Assembly (NCBI RefSeq): GCF_002051585.1
Contig: NZ_MZGX01000020.1
Location: 33,514 to 97,513 of the forward strand
Reading direction: 5' to 3'
From: Ruminiclostridium hungatei
Lineage (GTDB): Bacteria; Bacillota; Clostridia; Acetivibrionales; DSM-1351
Length of the DNA: 64,000 nucleotides
Below are positions 43,523-52,500 of the stretch, piece after piece. How positions within the stretch are numbered: the first letter of the stretch is position 1; the number at the start of each line of letters is the position of its first letter. Position numbers and translations under genes: made by a program. The notes under the pieces are model-generated. The model saw only the letters and a list, made by a program, of their open reading frames with translations, did no database searches and was not told the origin of the DNA.

Positions 43523-44260
43523 ATGAGGTTTGACGGAAAGACTGCCATTGTAACAGGTTCCTCCAGAGGGCTTGGAAAGGCCATAGCGGAGAAGCTTGGG
43601 ATTTTGGGAGCAAATGTAGTACTCACAGGAACCTCGGAGACGGTTTTTAATACTGCTGCCGAACTTGAAGCAAAGGGAATAAAGGCTGCTGCAATTGTCG
43701 GGGATGTGAGGAATGCAGAGGATGTTAAGAATATGATTTTAAAAGCAGTAGATACCTTTGGAGGCGTTGATATTTTAATAAACAATGCCGGTATAACCAA
43801 GGATAAGCCAATGGCGATGATGTCTGAGGACGATTGGGACACCGTTCTGGACATTAATCTTAAGGGCTGTTTTCTTTGCACCAAGGCTGCTGCAAAATTA
43901 ATGATAAAAAAGAGGTACGGCAGAATAATTAATGTTTCTTCTGTTGCCGGCGCTTACGGAAATCCGGGGCAGGCAAATTACTCGGCGTCAAAGGGCGGTA
44001 TGATAGGCTTGACCAAGACCACCGCAAAGGAACTGGCGCCCAGAGGAATTACCTGCAATGCTGTTACACCCGGTCTTATTGAAAGCGACATGACGGAAAT
44101 ATTGCCTGAGGATTTGAAGCAGAAATATCTTGAAAAAATTGCACTCGGAAGGTTTGGGACACCGGAAGATGTGGCAAATGTTGTAGCTTTTCTGGCTTCG
44201 GACGAGGCAGGGTATATCACCGGACAGGTAATAGATATTGACGGTGGGCTAGTTATGTAA
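43523..44260 (+). CDS. fabG: 3-oxoacyl-ACP reductase
   Basis: The 245-residue SDR reduces 3-oxoacyl-ACP with NADPH. It has TGSSRGLGKAIA, NNAGITKD, the Ser/Tyr/Lys triad in NVSSVAGAYGNPGQANYSASK (Tyr-x3-Lys) and PGLIESDMT, all typical of FabG. GGAGGTGTTTGAATT precedes the ATG. It sits 73 bases after fabD in the fab operon. Confidence 0.94.
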   Translation: MRFDGKTAIVTGSSRGLGKAIAEKLGILGANVVLTGTSETVFNTAAELEAKGIKAAAIVGDVRNAEDVKNMILKAVDTFGGVDILINNAGITKDKPMAMMSEDDWDTVLDINLKGCFLCTKAAAKLMIKKRYGRIINVSSVAGAYGNPGQANYSASKGGMIGLTKTTAKELAPRGITCNAVTPGLIESDMTEILPEDLKQKYLEKIALGRFGTPEDVANVVAFLASDEAGYITGQVIDIDGGLVM

Positions 44261-44405
44261 TAATATTAGCATGTGTCTGCTTGTTAAAATTAAGCAAACT
44301 GGCTAAATTTTATTTGAATTGCGTACTATATAAGCACATATGTGCTTCGGTGCATATACAGATAGTAGCAATTTATAAAACCATCCTTTGGAAGGAGGTG
44401 AATAT

Positions 44406-44633
44406 ATGGTTTTCGATAAAGTTAAGAAGTTAATTGTTGAACAGTTGGGCGTTGAAGAAGACGATATAGCAATGGAATCTTCTTTCATAGATGATCTCGG
44501 CGCTGACTCTCTTGATATAGTTGAGTTGATAATGGCTTTAGAAGAAGAGTTCAACCTTGAGATTCCAGACAATGAAGCTGAGAAAATCACTACAGTTGGT
44601 GATGCTGTTGAATACATTCAAAAGAATACTTAA
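44406..44633 (+). CDS. acpP: Acyl carrier protein
   Basis: The 75-residue acidic protein holds the phosphopantetheine site DSLD with Ser35, and is the fatty acid carrier for the fab enzymes. GAAGGAGGTG lies a few bases before ATG 44406; the upstream TTG at 44388 is inside that region and is rejected. A strong terminator follows, which may set a high acpP to fabF ratio. Confidence 0.95.
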   Translation: MVFDKVKKLIVEQLGVEEDDIAMESSFIDDLGADSLDIVELIMALEEEFNLEIPDNEAEKITTVGDAVEYIQKNT

Positions 44634-44662
44634 AAAAAAGTCCCAAATGCGGGACTTTTTTT
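44634..44662 (+). terminator. Terminator after acpP
   Basis: AAAAAAGTCCC and GGGACTTTTTTT form a stem around a 6-base loop (AAATGC), directly after the acpP stop. It should partly separate fabF from the operon. Confidence 0.88.
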
Positions 44663-44729
44663 AGTATTATGCAGCTTAAGGTTAACACGGTTCAAAATAC
44701 ATCAAATAAAATTCCTTAGAGACTTTTTT

Positions 44730-44751
44730 TGAACAAATAGTCCGTTGTTCA
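44730..44751 (+). promoter_or_regulatory. Inverted repeat upstream of fabF
   Basis: TGAACAA (44730-44736) and TTGTTCA (44745-44751) are perfect inverted repeats with an 8-base spacer, 60 bases before fabF. It could be an operator for a separate fabF promoter. It does not resemble the FapR site. Confidence 0.35.
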
Positions 44752-44811
44752 TACGGCATTTATATAGATCCAAAATAAAAATTATTAAAGTAAATATATG
44801 GAGGTTAAGTT

Positions 44812-46047
44812 ATGAGCAGACGTGTAGTTATTACAGGTGCTGGTGTTGTTTCTTCTTTAGGTATGGGAGCTGAACAATTCTGGGGTGCTGTTAAAGAAGG
44901 AAAAAACGGAATAAGCGAAGTAACCAGAATTGATGTTTCAAACCTTTCAACAAAGGTAGCGGCTGAAATAAAAGACTTTGATGCTTCTCAATATATTGAT
45001 AAAAAGGAAGCAAGAAGAATGGACAGATACAACCAGTTTGCCATGGTTGCGGCCAAAATGGCTGTTGAGAATTCAAAACTTGATCTGGAGAGCCTTGACC
45101 TGGACAAATGCGGCGTAATAGTAGGTTCAGGCGTTGGTGGACTTGAAACTCTTGAAGAACAGCACGATGTAATGAGGAACAAGGGTGTCGGAAGAGTGAG
45201 CCCCTTCTTCATACCAATGATGATTTCAAACATGGCAGCAGGCAGAATAGCCATAGAATATGGTTTCAGAGGCTTTAACGAGTGTGTGGTAACAGCCTGT
45301 GCAACAGGAAACAATGCCATAGGTGATGCCTTCAAGGTTATTGAGCGCGGAGATGCGGATGTAATGATTACAGGCGGAGCAGAGGCTTGTATTACAATCA
45401 TGAGCTTTGCTGGTTTCTGTTCAATGGGAGCCATGACAAAAAATCCTGATCCCAACACCGCCTGCAGACCTTTCGATAAGGACAGGGACGGTTTTATACC
45501 CGGAGAAGGTGCTGCAATTCTTATAATTGAAGAATTGGAACATGCTATTAAGAGAGGTGCCGATATAATTGCAGAGGTAGTCGGTTACGGCTGTACCTGT
45601 GATGCATATCATATTACTGCTCCGCATCCGGAAGGAGACGGCGGAGTAAGAAGCATGAACATGGCTATCAACGATGCCGGAATAAAGCCTGAGCAGGTTG
45701 GATATATCAATGCTCACGGTACTTCAACACCTTTGAATGATCCTACAGAAGTAAATATAGTTAAAAGGGTTTTTGGAGACCATGCAAAAAATCTGGCAAT
45801 GAGTTCAACCAAGTCCATGACCGGTCACTTGCTTGGAGCTGCCGGGGCTATTGAAGCTATTGCAACTGCAATGGCTCTCAAGGAAGGCTTCCTGCCACCT
45901 ACAATAAACGTGCAGAACCAGGACCCTGAATGTGACATTGACTGCGTGCCAAACGTGGGAAGAAAAGCCGACATCAAGTATGCATTGTCAAATTCACTTG
46001 GTTTTGGCGGTCACAATGCAACTCTGTGTCTGAAAAAATATGAATAA
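44812..46047 (+). CDS. fabF: 3-oxoacyl-ACP synthase II
   Basis: The 411-residue condensing enzyme elongates acyl-ACP. The Cys-His-His triad is present: Cys163 in [12 protein letters not shown], His in [11 protein letters not shown] and His in [23 protein letters not shown] at the start is typical. GGAGGTTAAGTT precedes the ATG. It lies 179 bases after acpP, beyond a terminator and an inverted repeat, so it probably has its own promoter. Confidence 0.95.
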   Translation: MSRRVVITGAGVVSSLGMGAEQFWGAVKEGKNGISEVTRIDVSNLSTKVAAEIKDFDASQYIDKKEARRMDRYNQFAMVAAKMAVENSKLDLESLDLDKCGVIVGSGVGGLETLEEQHDVMRNKGVGRVSPFFIPMMISNMAAGRIAIEYGFRGFNECVVTACATGNNAIGDAFKVIERGDADVMITGGAEACITIMSFAGFCSMGAMTKNPDPNTACRPFDKDRDGFIPGEGAAILIIEELEHAIKRGADIIAEVVGYGCTCDAYHITAPHPEGDGGVRSMNMAINDAGIKPEQVGYINAHGTSTPLNDPTEVNIVKRVFGDHAKNLAMSSTKSMTGHLLGAAGAIEAIATAMALKEGFLPPTINVQNQDPECDIDCVPNVGRKADIKYALSNSLGFGGHNATLCLKKYE

Positions 46048-46094
46048 TATCCTAAAATAAATAATATTGATGATTTTCATATAAAAGTATAAAA

Positions 46095-46131
46095 TAAAGG
46101 ATGGGATATTTCCCACCTTTATTTTTTATTG
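46095..46131 (+). terminator. Terminator after fabF
   Basis: AAAGGATGGGA and TCCCACCTTT pair (one bulge) and are followed by ATTTTTTATT. Confidence 0.75.
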
Positions 46132-46190
46132 TCTTTACAAAAATATTTCTGCATGGAAAGACAATGCGGTGATCGTAGTCGGAGGATATA

Positions 46191-46922
46191 ATGAGCAGCG
46201 ATACTAATAACGAGACAAGCAATATTCCAGCCCTTGAACAGCGGATAAATTATGTATTCAAGGATAAAGGAACAGTATTAACAGCCATTACCCACAGTTC
46301 GTATGCAAATGAGAAAAAAGCCAGGAAGCTTAAATATAATGAACGAATTGAATTTCTGGGAGACTCTGTATTGAGCCTGACAATAAGTGAGCATCTGTAC
46401 AAAAGATATCCTGATTTGCCTGAGGGAGAATTGACTGTTACCAGAGCCAAGATTGTCTGTGAAAATTCTCTTTCAAGGTGTGCGGCGGATATAGGTTTGG
46501 GGGAGCTGCTGCTCCTTGGAAAAGGCGAAGAGCTTTCAGGAGGGCGCAGCAAGAGTTCCATCCTCTCAGATGCCTATGAGGCCCTTATCGGAGCTATTTA
46601 TATGGATGGAGGCTTTGAAACGGCAAAGGCATTTATTCTCAAGCACATGGAGGATATCATCAAAAACAGCATGCAGGGAAAGCTGTTCTATGACTACAAG
46701 ACACAGCTCCAGGAAAAAATACAGCAAAAAGGTGATCAGCAGATAACCTATTCTGTTATTGACGAAAAAGGACCTGACCACAATAAGACTTTTGTAACCC
46801 AAATAAAAATAAACGATGTTATCTGCGGGCAGGGGAGCGGCCGTTCAAAGAAGGAGTCTGAACAAAACGCGGCCAGAGATGCTCTGGACAAGCTTTCGGA
46901 GCAAGCTGCAGGCCAGGTCTGA
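46191..46922 (+). CDS. rnc: Ribonuclease III
   Basis: The 243-residue endonuclease cuts double-stranded RNA in rRNA and mRNA maturation. It has the signature NERIEFLGDSVLSL with metal-binding Glu and Asp, the second acidic site in SDAYEALIGAIYMD, and a C-terminal double-stranded RNA-binding domain (DYKTQLQEKIQQKG to SKKESEQNAARDAL). GGAGGATATA precedes the ATG. In many Firmicutes it sits next to smc-ftsY; here those are 5.6 kb downstream. Confidence 0.95.
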   Translation: MSSDTNNETSNIPALEQRINYVFKDKGTVLTAITHSSYANEKKARKLKYNERIEFLGDSVLSLTISEHLYKRYPDLPEGELTVTRAKIVCENSLSRCAADIGLGELLLLGKGEELSGGRSKSSILSDAYEALIGAIYMDGGFETAKAFILKHMEDIIKNSMQGKLFYDYKTQLQEKIQQKGDQQITYSVIDEKGPDHNKTFVTQIKINDVICGQGSGRSKKESEQNAARDALDKLSEQAAGQV

Positions 46923-46928
46923 TAAGGA

Positions 46929-47945
46929 GTGTTAAAAATTAAAAGGCATATTGTAATACCTGTATTTGTTCCGCACAAGGGCTGTCCTTTTGATTGCATC
47001 TACTGCAACCAGAAAACCATAAGCGGCCAGAGCGGTGAAACAAGTGAAGCAGAAATAAGAAAAACAATAGAAGAGCATCTGAATACCGTAGGTGATGCTT
47101 TTGTAGAAATCGGTTTTTATGGCGGCAGTTTTACAGGTATATCACAGGAAGAGCAGAAATGGTATCTTGAAATAGGCTGCAGCTATATAAAAGCGGGAAG
47201 GGTCAAACAGCTAAGACTTTCAACAAGGCCTGACTATATAAATACCGGCATATTGGATTTTCTTTCAGCCTATCAGGTCAGGACAATAGAGCTTGGGGCC
47301 CAAAGCCTTGATGAACAGGTTCTCAACAACAGTAACAGGGGTCACAATATTGATGCCGTAGTGCAGGCTTCAAGGCTTATAAAGGACAGGGGCTTTTCAC
47401 TGGGGATACAGACCATGCTGGGATTGCCGGGGGATACAAGGCAAAAGGCACTGGAAACTGCTGAAAAGGTAGTAAAAATAGCTCCGGAAATTGTCAGAAT
47501 ATATCCTACGCTGGTTATCAGGGATACTTTTTTGGAAAAACTGTATCTGGCAGGGAAATATACTCCCCTCGGACTGGAAGAGGCAGTTGATATTTCTGCA
47601 GAGCTGCTGGAAATGTATGAACAGAACAATATTAATGTGGTCAGGATCGGACTTCAGCCTACAGAAAGTATAAGCCGGGAGGGGGAAGTTATTGCAGGGC
47701 CCTTTCATCCGGCCTTCAGGCAATTGGTCCAGTCCAGGCTGATGCGAAACAGACTTGAACAGTTTTTCAGAGAAAAAAATTTGTCCGATCTTAAAGAGGT
47801 CGTAATCCAGTGCAAGTCAAAAAATATATCAAATATTATAGGACAAAAGAGAGAAAACCTGCAAAAATTAATGACGGATTTCAACATAAGTAGCATAAAA
47901 GTTATAGTTAATGATAATATTAATGAATTTAATGTGAAATATTGA
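46929..47945 (+). CDS. Elp3-like radical SAM protein
   Basis: The product, 338 residues from GTG 46929, has the cluster motif CPFDCIYCNQ near the N-terminus, GFYGGSFTGIS, and AQSLDEQVL, features of the Elp3/YhcC-type radical SAM group often found between rnc and smc in Clostridia. The start is uncertain: AGGAG at 46925-46929 overlaps the GTG, and the only codon at normal spacing is ATT 46938. Function is unproven; a tRNA modification role is inferred from relatives. It lies six bases after rnc and should be co-transcribed. Confidence 0.82.
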   Translation: MLKIKRHIVIPVFVPHKGCPFDCIYCNQKTISGQSGETSEAEIRKTIEEHLNTVGDAFVEIGFYGGSFTGISQEEQKWYLEIGCSYIKAGRVKQLRLSTRPDYINTGILDFLSAYQVRTIELGAQSLDEQVLNNSNRGHNIDAVVQASRLIKDRGFSLGIQTMLGLPGDTRQKALETAEKVVKIAPEIVRIYPTLVIRDTFLEKLYLAGKYTPLGLEEAVDISAELLEMYEQNNINVVRIGLQPTESISREGEVIAGPFHPAFRQLVQSRLMRNRLEQFFREKNLSDLKEVVIQCKSKNISNIIGQKRENLQKLMTDFNISSIKVIVNDNINEFNVKY

Positions 47946-48083
47946 CAATTTTGGGCGGTAATGTTTATCTAAAATTCCAAATGTAAAAAGAAGGAATTTG
48001 CAGTAATATATAGAATAGTAATATATAGATAGAAAATTTATTTTTTGTTTTTTAATTAAAGCATTTTTTAGGAGGATGTATTT

Positions 48084-48344
48084 ATGGAAGTTCTAAAAGT
48101 TTCAGCTAATTCGCAGCCCAAATCTGTTGCTGGAGCATTGGCCGCAGTATTGCGCGACAATAATTATGCCGAAATCCAGGCAGTTGGTGCCGGTGCAGTA
48201 AACCAGGCAGTCAAGGCCATAGCCATCACACGGGGTTTTGTTGCTCCTAATGGAATCGATCTTGTTGCAGTTCCAGCTTTTGCTGAAGTGAACATTGATG
48301 GGGAAGAGAGAACAGCCATTAAGTTTTATATTCAACCTCGTTAA
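48084..48344 (+). CDS. spoVS: Stage V sporulation protein S
   Basis: The 86-residue protein matches SpoVS almost throughout: EVLKVSANSQPKSVAGALA, VGAGAVNQAVKAIAI and the closing TAIKFYIQPR. It has an Alba-like fold and acts in spore coat and septation in Bacillus. GGAGGATGTATTT precedes the ATG. It is a single-gene unit with a strong terminator. Its presence supports a spore-forming host. Confidence 0.95.
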   Translation: MEVLKVSANSQPKSVAGALAAVLRDNNYAEIQAVGAGAVNQAVKAIAITRGFVAPNGIDLVAVPAFAEVNIDGEERTAIKFYIQPR

Positions 48345-48373
48345 TTTGAGACATAATAATTATACACAAAGCA

Positions 48374-48410
48374 TGGGCCCGCTGTATTAGCGGGCCTGAT
48401 TATTTTTTTC
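48374..48410 (+). terminator. Terminator after spoVS
   Basis: GGCCCGC (48376-48382) and GCGGGCC (48390-48396) form a GC-rich stem with a 7-base loop, followed by TGATTATTTTTTT. Confidence 0.88.
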
Positions 48411-48454
48411 CGGTGCTGATGCGGAATAAATCCGGCACTAGTCCAAGGGTAAAA

Positions 48455-49102
48455 TTACCCCATTGTAAGCACCACCTGGCCATTCATAGCCATAGTGAGC
48501 CTTCTTTCCACCTCATACCAGTTTATTAAGTCCCACCACGCATCAATATATTTTCTTCTGTTGTTCTGATAGTCGAGATAATAGGCGTGCTCCCAGGTGT
48601 CACACACCAGTATGGGAATTCCGCTCCATTGTGTAAGGTTCTGATGCTTCTCAGCCTGCAATATTTCCAGCCGGTTCCAGGATGGCTGCCAGGTCAATAT
48701 TCCCCAGCCAGAACCTTCGACTTTTTCTGCCGCTGACTTAAATTGCTCCTTAAACCAATTAAAATCACCAAAATATTCCAAGATGTGATAGAGCAGGTTG
48801 TTTCCCGGACTTCCGCCCATACCCGGCGGAGCCATGACAGTCCAGAAAATGCTGTGCAGGATATGTCCTGAGCCATTGAAGGCCAACTCATTTTCCCAAT
48901 ACTTTATATACTCATAATTATTGCTTTTTCTTACCTGTTCAAGATTCACTTCTGCCTTATTCAAGCCATCTACATAGGCTTTATGGTGCTTATCGTGATG
49001 AATGGTTAAGGCCTCCCGGCTGATAACAGGTTCAAGTGCACTGTAGGTATAGGGAAGGGGCGGCAGTTTGTGCCGTCCGGCAGGAACCATGTTTGCTTGC
49101 AT
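48455..49102 (-). CDS. sodA: Fe/Mn superoxide dismutase
   Basis: The 215-residue enzyme converts superoxide to oxygen and peroxide. It shows LPPLPYTYSALEP, HHDKHHKAYV with a metal His, FNGSGHILHSIFW with the second His, and the DTWEHAYYLDYQNNR signature with the metal Asp and His. The start at 49102 follows GGGAGA; the open frame runs back to 49219 with no better site. Metal choice (Fe or Mn) cannot be told with certainty. It lies among other redox genes in what is otherwise an anaerobe-type genome. Confidence 0.93.
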   Translation of the reverse strand: MQANMVPAGRHKLPPLPYTYSALEPVISREALTIHHDKHHKAYVDGLNKAEVNLEQVRKSNNYEYIKYWENELAFNGSGHILHSIFWTVMAPPGMGGSPGNNLLYHILEYFGDFNWFKEQFKSAAEKVEGSGWGILTWQPSWNRLEILQAEKHQNLTQWSGIPILVCDTWEHAYYLDYQNNRRKYIDAWWDLINWYEVERRLTMAMNGQVVLTMG

Positions 49103-49252
49103 ACGTTCTCCCGTCCTTTGCTTATATAAGTCACAACAAAAATATAAACCCTGGTTATTCTTATTTATTATATTAATAATGAGTGTCCGTTGTGCTTCAC
49201 CCAAAACAAAAAGCGCCAATATTATTTGACGCCAAAATAAAATTAAAAGATT

Positions 49253-49732
49253 TTAATAATACCAGCCGTAGCCTCCGCCGGGATAACCATAGCCATAGCC
49301 GTAAGGTGGACGGCGGCGGCGTCTCATCAGTTCGCGCAGAAGGACAATGGAAATCAAATCACGGCGGAAACGTCTTCTTCCTCCATGAAAGCCTCCAAAC
49401 TGCCTGCCGCTTTCTTTGGGGTTATCAGAGATATTCATGGCTTCCACATTTCCCGAATAATCATTATCCTCATATTCAGATTCAACGTCCTGACCGACTC
49501 TGTTATCTATATCATCAACTATATTATCAAGTTCTTGCCGGCTGGGCGTATACATTGTCCCCTTTTTAGACACCAATCTGTCACAGTGACGGCATACTTC
49601 AGGATAGATAATATAGTAGCATCTTGGAAACATTGATTCCAACTGCTCCTGTGGCATTTCCATCATCGGCTCATATTGCTGAGGGAGATTCATCATTTGC
49701 ATATACGGCTTATTGGACCAATCATTTGGCAT
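49253..49732 (-). CDS. Gly/Tyr-rich CRHCD protein, possible spore surface protein
   Basis: The 159-residue product starts at 49732 with GAAGGAGG eight bases upstream; a TTG at 49750 is part of that site. It has a Met/Pro/Gln-rich N-terminus, a central cysteine segment YPEVCRHCDRLVSKKGTMY, an acidic linker, an Arg-rich stretch (GGRRRFRR, MRRRRRPP) and a Tyr/Gly tail (YGYGYGYPGGGYGWYY). I recall similar CRHCD proteins in Clostridia as uncharacterised. The composition resembles spore coat proteins, and spoVS is nearby, but this is inference. Confidence 0.65.
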   Translation of the reverse strand: MPNDWSNKPYMQMMNLPQQYEPMMEMPQEQLESMFPRCYYIIYPEVCRHCDRLVSKKGTMYTPSRQELDNIVDDIDNRVGQDVESEYEDNDYSGNVEAMNISDNPKESGRQFGGFHGGRRRFRRDLISIVLLRELMRRRRRPPYGYGYGYPGGGYGWYY

Positions 49733-49961
49733 GAGGTCAACCTCCTTCAATGTTTGAGAAATACTTACAGATTATTTTATGCTTTCATCACTGATATGGT
49801 TACGAAAACATAATATTATGTCAATATAGCGTTTTAAATGGAAATACCTTGTTTTTATATCTACATTCATGGAATAATATAATATATGGAATACTTTATT
49901 TGAAAACATCAATTGTTTATAACAGGAAGTTGGAAAACCGGTTTTTAAAGAGGAGGCAATA

Positions 49962-50336
49962 ATGCTTGAAGAAATAATGCTGGAGAAAAAAATATGGGCC
50001 GTGGTAGGAGCAAATCAGGATCAGGCCAAATATGGAAATAGGATATACAGAAAGCTGAAGTCAAAAGGGTATGAGGTCTATGCTGTCAATCCTCAGTATG
50101 ACAGCATAGAGGGGGATATCTGCTACAGTGCTTTATCAGCTCTGCCCGTGGTGCCGGAGGTAATAGACATGGTGGTTTCTCCAAAAAGGGGAAGACCTGT
50201 TATTGAAGAAGCCGCAAGGCTTGGAATAAAATATGTATGGCTGCAGCCCGGGACTTATGATGAGGAACTGCTTAAACAGATAGAGGACCTTGGTCTTCAG
50301 CAGGTTCAGGCTTGCGTCCTGGTAGCTGTAAAATAG
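49962..50336 (+). CDS. CoA-binding domain protein (YccU family)
   Basis: The 124-residue Rossmann-fold protein shows WAVVGANQDQAKYGNRIYRKLKSKGYEVYAVNP and YVWLQPGTYDEE, matching the CoA_binding_2 family. Members bind CoA in structures but have no known reaction. AGAGGAGGCAATA precedes the ATG. It lies 28 bases before the nitroreductase gene and may share its transcript. Confidence 0.85.
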   Translation: MLEEIMLEKKIWAVVGANQDQAKYGNRIYRKLKSKGYEVYAVNPQYDSIEGDICYSALSALPVVPEVIDMVVSPKRGRPVIEEAARLGIKYVWLQPGTYDEELLKQIEDLGLQQVQACVLVAVK

Positions 50337-50364
50337 TAGTTGTCCGGTGAAAGGGAGTGTTTAT

Positions 50365-51117
50365 ATGACAAACAGTGAACTGTACAAGGTTATATTCAAA
50401 AGAAAGTCTGTCCGAAAATATGATTTGACTCCTCTGGCTCAGGAAAAGCTGGAAATGCTTCAGGCTTTTTTGAAAACGGTAAAAAGATTGGAGGAAGGTA
50501 TACGGACCGAATTTCTGATTCAGACGGCTGATGAGGTAAGCAGTGTTTTTGCGGTGAAAGCGCCGCACTATATAACCTTTTACTCGGAAAGCAAGGCCGG
50601 TTATCTGATTAACGCAGGCTTTATAATGCAGCAGGTAGATTTGTTCCTCTCGGCTAATAACATAGGAAGCTGCTGGCTGGGAGTTGCAAAGCCCAACAAA
50701 AATGTCCCGCAGGCAAAAGACGGACTTCAATATGTAATCATGCTTGCATTTGGAAATGCTTCAGGTGCGGTACACAGAGAGAGCACACAACAGTTCAGGA
50801 GGAAGAGCCTGGCTGAAATAACTTCCATAGAAGGTGCGGAGCAGCTTTTGGAACCGGTCAGACTTGCACCCTCCGCCGGGAATTCTCAGACCTGGTTTTT
50901 TACCGGAGACACCCGGGAGATAATTGTCAGCCGTAAAAAAGCAGGCATCATAAAAGCGCAGCTTTATGGGAAAATGAACCACATAGATTCAGGTATTGCC
51001 CTTTGCCACCTGTGGCTGTCGGCAGAGCAGCAGGGGAAAAAGGCAGATATTGACCTGACGGGGCAGAAAGTGCCTCAGGGTTATGAATTCATGGCAAAAG
51101 TCAGGTTGGAAGATTAG
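50365..51117 (+). CDS. Nitroreductase family protein (TM1586-like)
   Basis: The 250-residue protein begins LYKVIFKRKSVRKYDLTPL, the FMN-binding start of nitroreductases, and has NNIGSCWLGV and APSAGNSQTWFF, suggesting a duplicated or rearranged fold like the TM1586 group. These use FMN and NAD(P)H. ATG 50365 has AAGGGAGTG upstream; a GTG at 50347 overlaps it. It lies between the CoA-binding gene and a ferredoxin-type aldo/keto reductase. The substrate is unknown. Confidence 0.83.
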   Translation: MTNSELYKVIFKRKSVRKYDLTPLAQEKLEMLQAFLKTVKRLEEGIRTEFLIQTADEVSSVFAVKAPHYITFYSESKAGYLINAGFIMQQVDLFLSANNIGSCWLGVAKPNKNVPQAKDGLQYVIMLAFGNASGAVHRESTQQFRRKSLAEITSIEGAEQLLEPVRLAPSAGNSQTWFFTGDTREIIVSRKKAGIIKAQLYGKMNHIDSGIALCHLWLSAEQQGKKADIDLTGQKVPQGYEFMAKVRLED

Positions 51118-51152
51118 TTGCAGTATACGATACAATAGTTGATGGAGGCTTT

Positions 51153-52343
51153 ATGTTAAAAAGGATAAATCAAAAAAACGGTGAAAAATTATCCGTACTG
51201 GGGTTCGGTTGTATGAGGTTTCCCGGGAAGGCCGGGGGAATAGACGAACCCAGGGCTATTGCAATGATTCGTGATTCAATTGAAAAAGGTGTGAATTATT
51301 TCGACACGGCATATATATACCATGCCGGAAAAAGTGAGTCACTGCTTGGTCAGGCCTTGACCGGAGGATACAGGGAGAAAGTCAGGATTGCCACAAAGCT
51401 GCCTCCCTTCATGGTACGAAAAATGGAAGACGCCCGCAGGATTTTTGCAAAACAGTTAACAAGGCTTCAGACCGGCTATATTGATTATTATCTTTTGCAC
51501 ATGCTTACCGACAAGCACTCCTACGACAGACTGGCAGGGCTTGGAGTAATGACCTGGCTGGAGGAGCTTAAAGCCAAAGGGATTGTAAGAAATATAGGTT
51601 TTTCCTTCCACGGAAGAAAGGCAGATTTTGAATTGATTTTAAAGGCATACCCCTGGGATTTCTGCCAGATCCAGTACAACTATATGGATGAAAACAACCA
51701 GGCTACAAAAGATGGCCTGAAACTTGCAGCCTCTATGGGAATTCCGGTGATTGTCATGGAGCCGTTAAGGGGAGGCAGACTTGTAACGCACCTGCCTCCT
51801 GAGGTTAAGAAAGCGTTTTCCGCATATGACAAGAACAGGTCGCCGGCGGAATGGGCATTGAGATGGATATGGAATCATCCTGAGGTGAATGTTGTGCTCT
51901 CCGGCATGAGTGATGAGAGTCAGGTTGAAGAAAACATAAGAATTGCATCCGATGCAGCACCAAATTCTCTGACAGAAGAAGAATTGAAGGTTTTTGATAA
52001 TGTCAGGCAGGTTTTGCAGGAGAAGACCAGAATACCATGTACCGCCTGCGGGTATTGCATGCCCTGTCCGGCTGGAGTGGATATTCCCGGGTGTTTCTCA
52101 CATTATAACGACAAGTACCTGACAAACGACAAATCAGTCCGTCTGAAGTATTTTCAGAACCTGGGCGCCATGTCGGCAAAGCCTGCCTATGCTTCAAAAT
52201 GCATTAGCTGCGGAAAATGTGAGGCGCATTGCCCTCAAAGCATAGCCATACGTGACAGGCTAAAGGTGGTAAGCAGGGAGATGGAAGGTGTGCTGTACAG
52301 ACCTGTTGTGGGAATAGTGAGGAAATTCATAAAGATTAAATAA
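51153..52343 (+). CDS. Aldo/keto reductase with C-terminal ferredoxin domain
   Basis: The 396-residue protein has an AKR domain (residues 1-280) with GFGCMRFP, FDTAYIYHAGKSE (Asp, Tyr), ATKLPPF (Lys) and YYLLHML (His), then a 4Fe-4S module with CTACGYCMPCPAGVDIP and CISCGKCEAHCPQ. Such fusions are common in anaerobes and likely exchange electrons with ferredoxin. GGAGGCTTT precedes the ATG. It follows the nitroreductase gene by 35 bases. The substrate is unknown. Confidence 0.9.
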   Translation: MLKRINQKNGEKLSVLGFGCMRFPGKAGGIDEPRAIAMIRDSIEKGVNYFDTAYIYHAGKSESLLGQALTGGYREKVRIATKLPPFMVRKMEDARRIFAKQLTRLQTGYIDYYLLHMLTDKHSYDRLAGLGVMTWLEELKAKGIVRNIGFSFHGRKADFELILKAYPWDFCQIQYNYMDENNQATKDGLKLAASMGIPVIVMEPLRGGRLVTHLPPEVKKAFSAYDKNRSPAEWALRWIWNHPEVNVVLSGMSDESQVEENIRIASDAAPNSLTEEELKVFDNVRQVLQEKTRIPCTACGYCMPCPAGVDIPGCFSHYNDKYLTNDKSVRLKYFQNLGAMSAKPAYASKCISCGKCEAHCPQSIAIRDRLKVVSREMEGVLYRPVVGIVRKFIKIK

Positions 52344-52500
52344 TGATAAAAATATGGACGTAATAAACATTTTCTGTAATATCTACGTATACTAAATGTT
52401 ACTGAAATGTAAATTGAAAATGTACAACCTTCCAATAGTACCTAAAGTATGCTAAAATTTAACCAAGTTTTAAAAAGGATAACTAATTTCGGGGTGGGTA

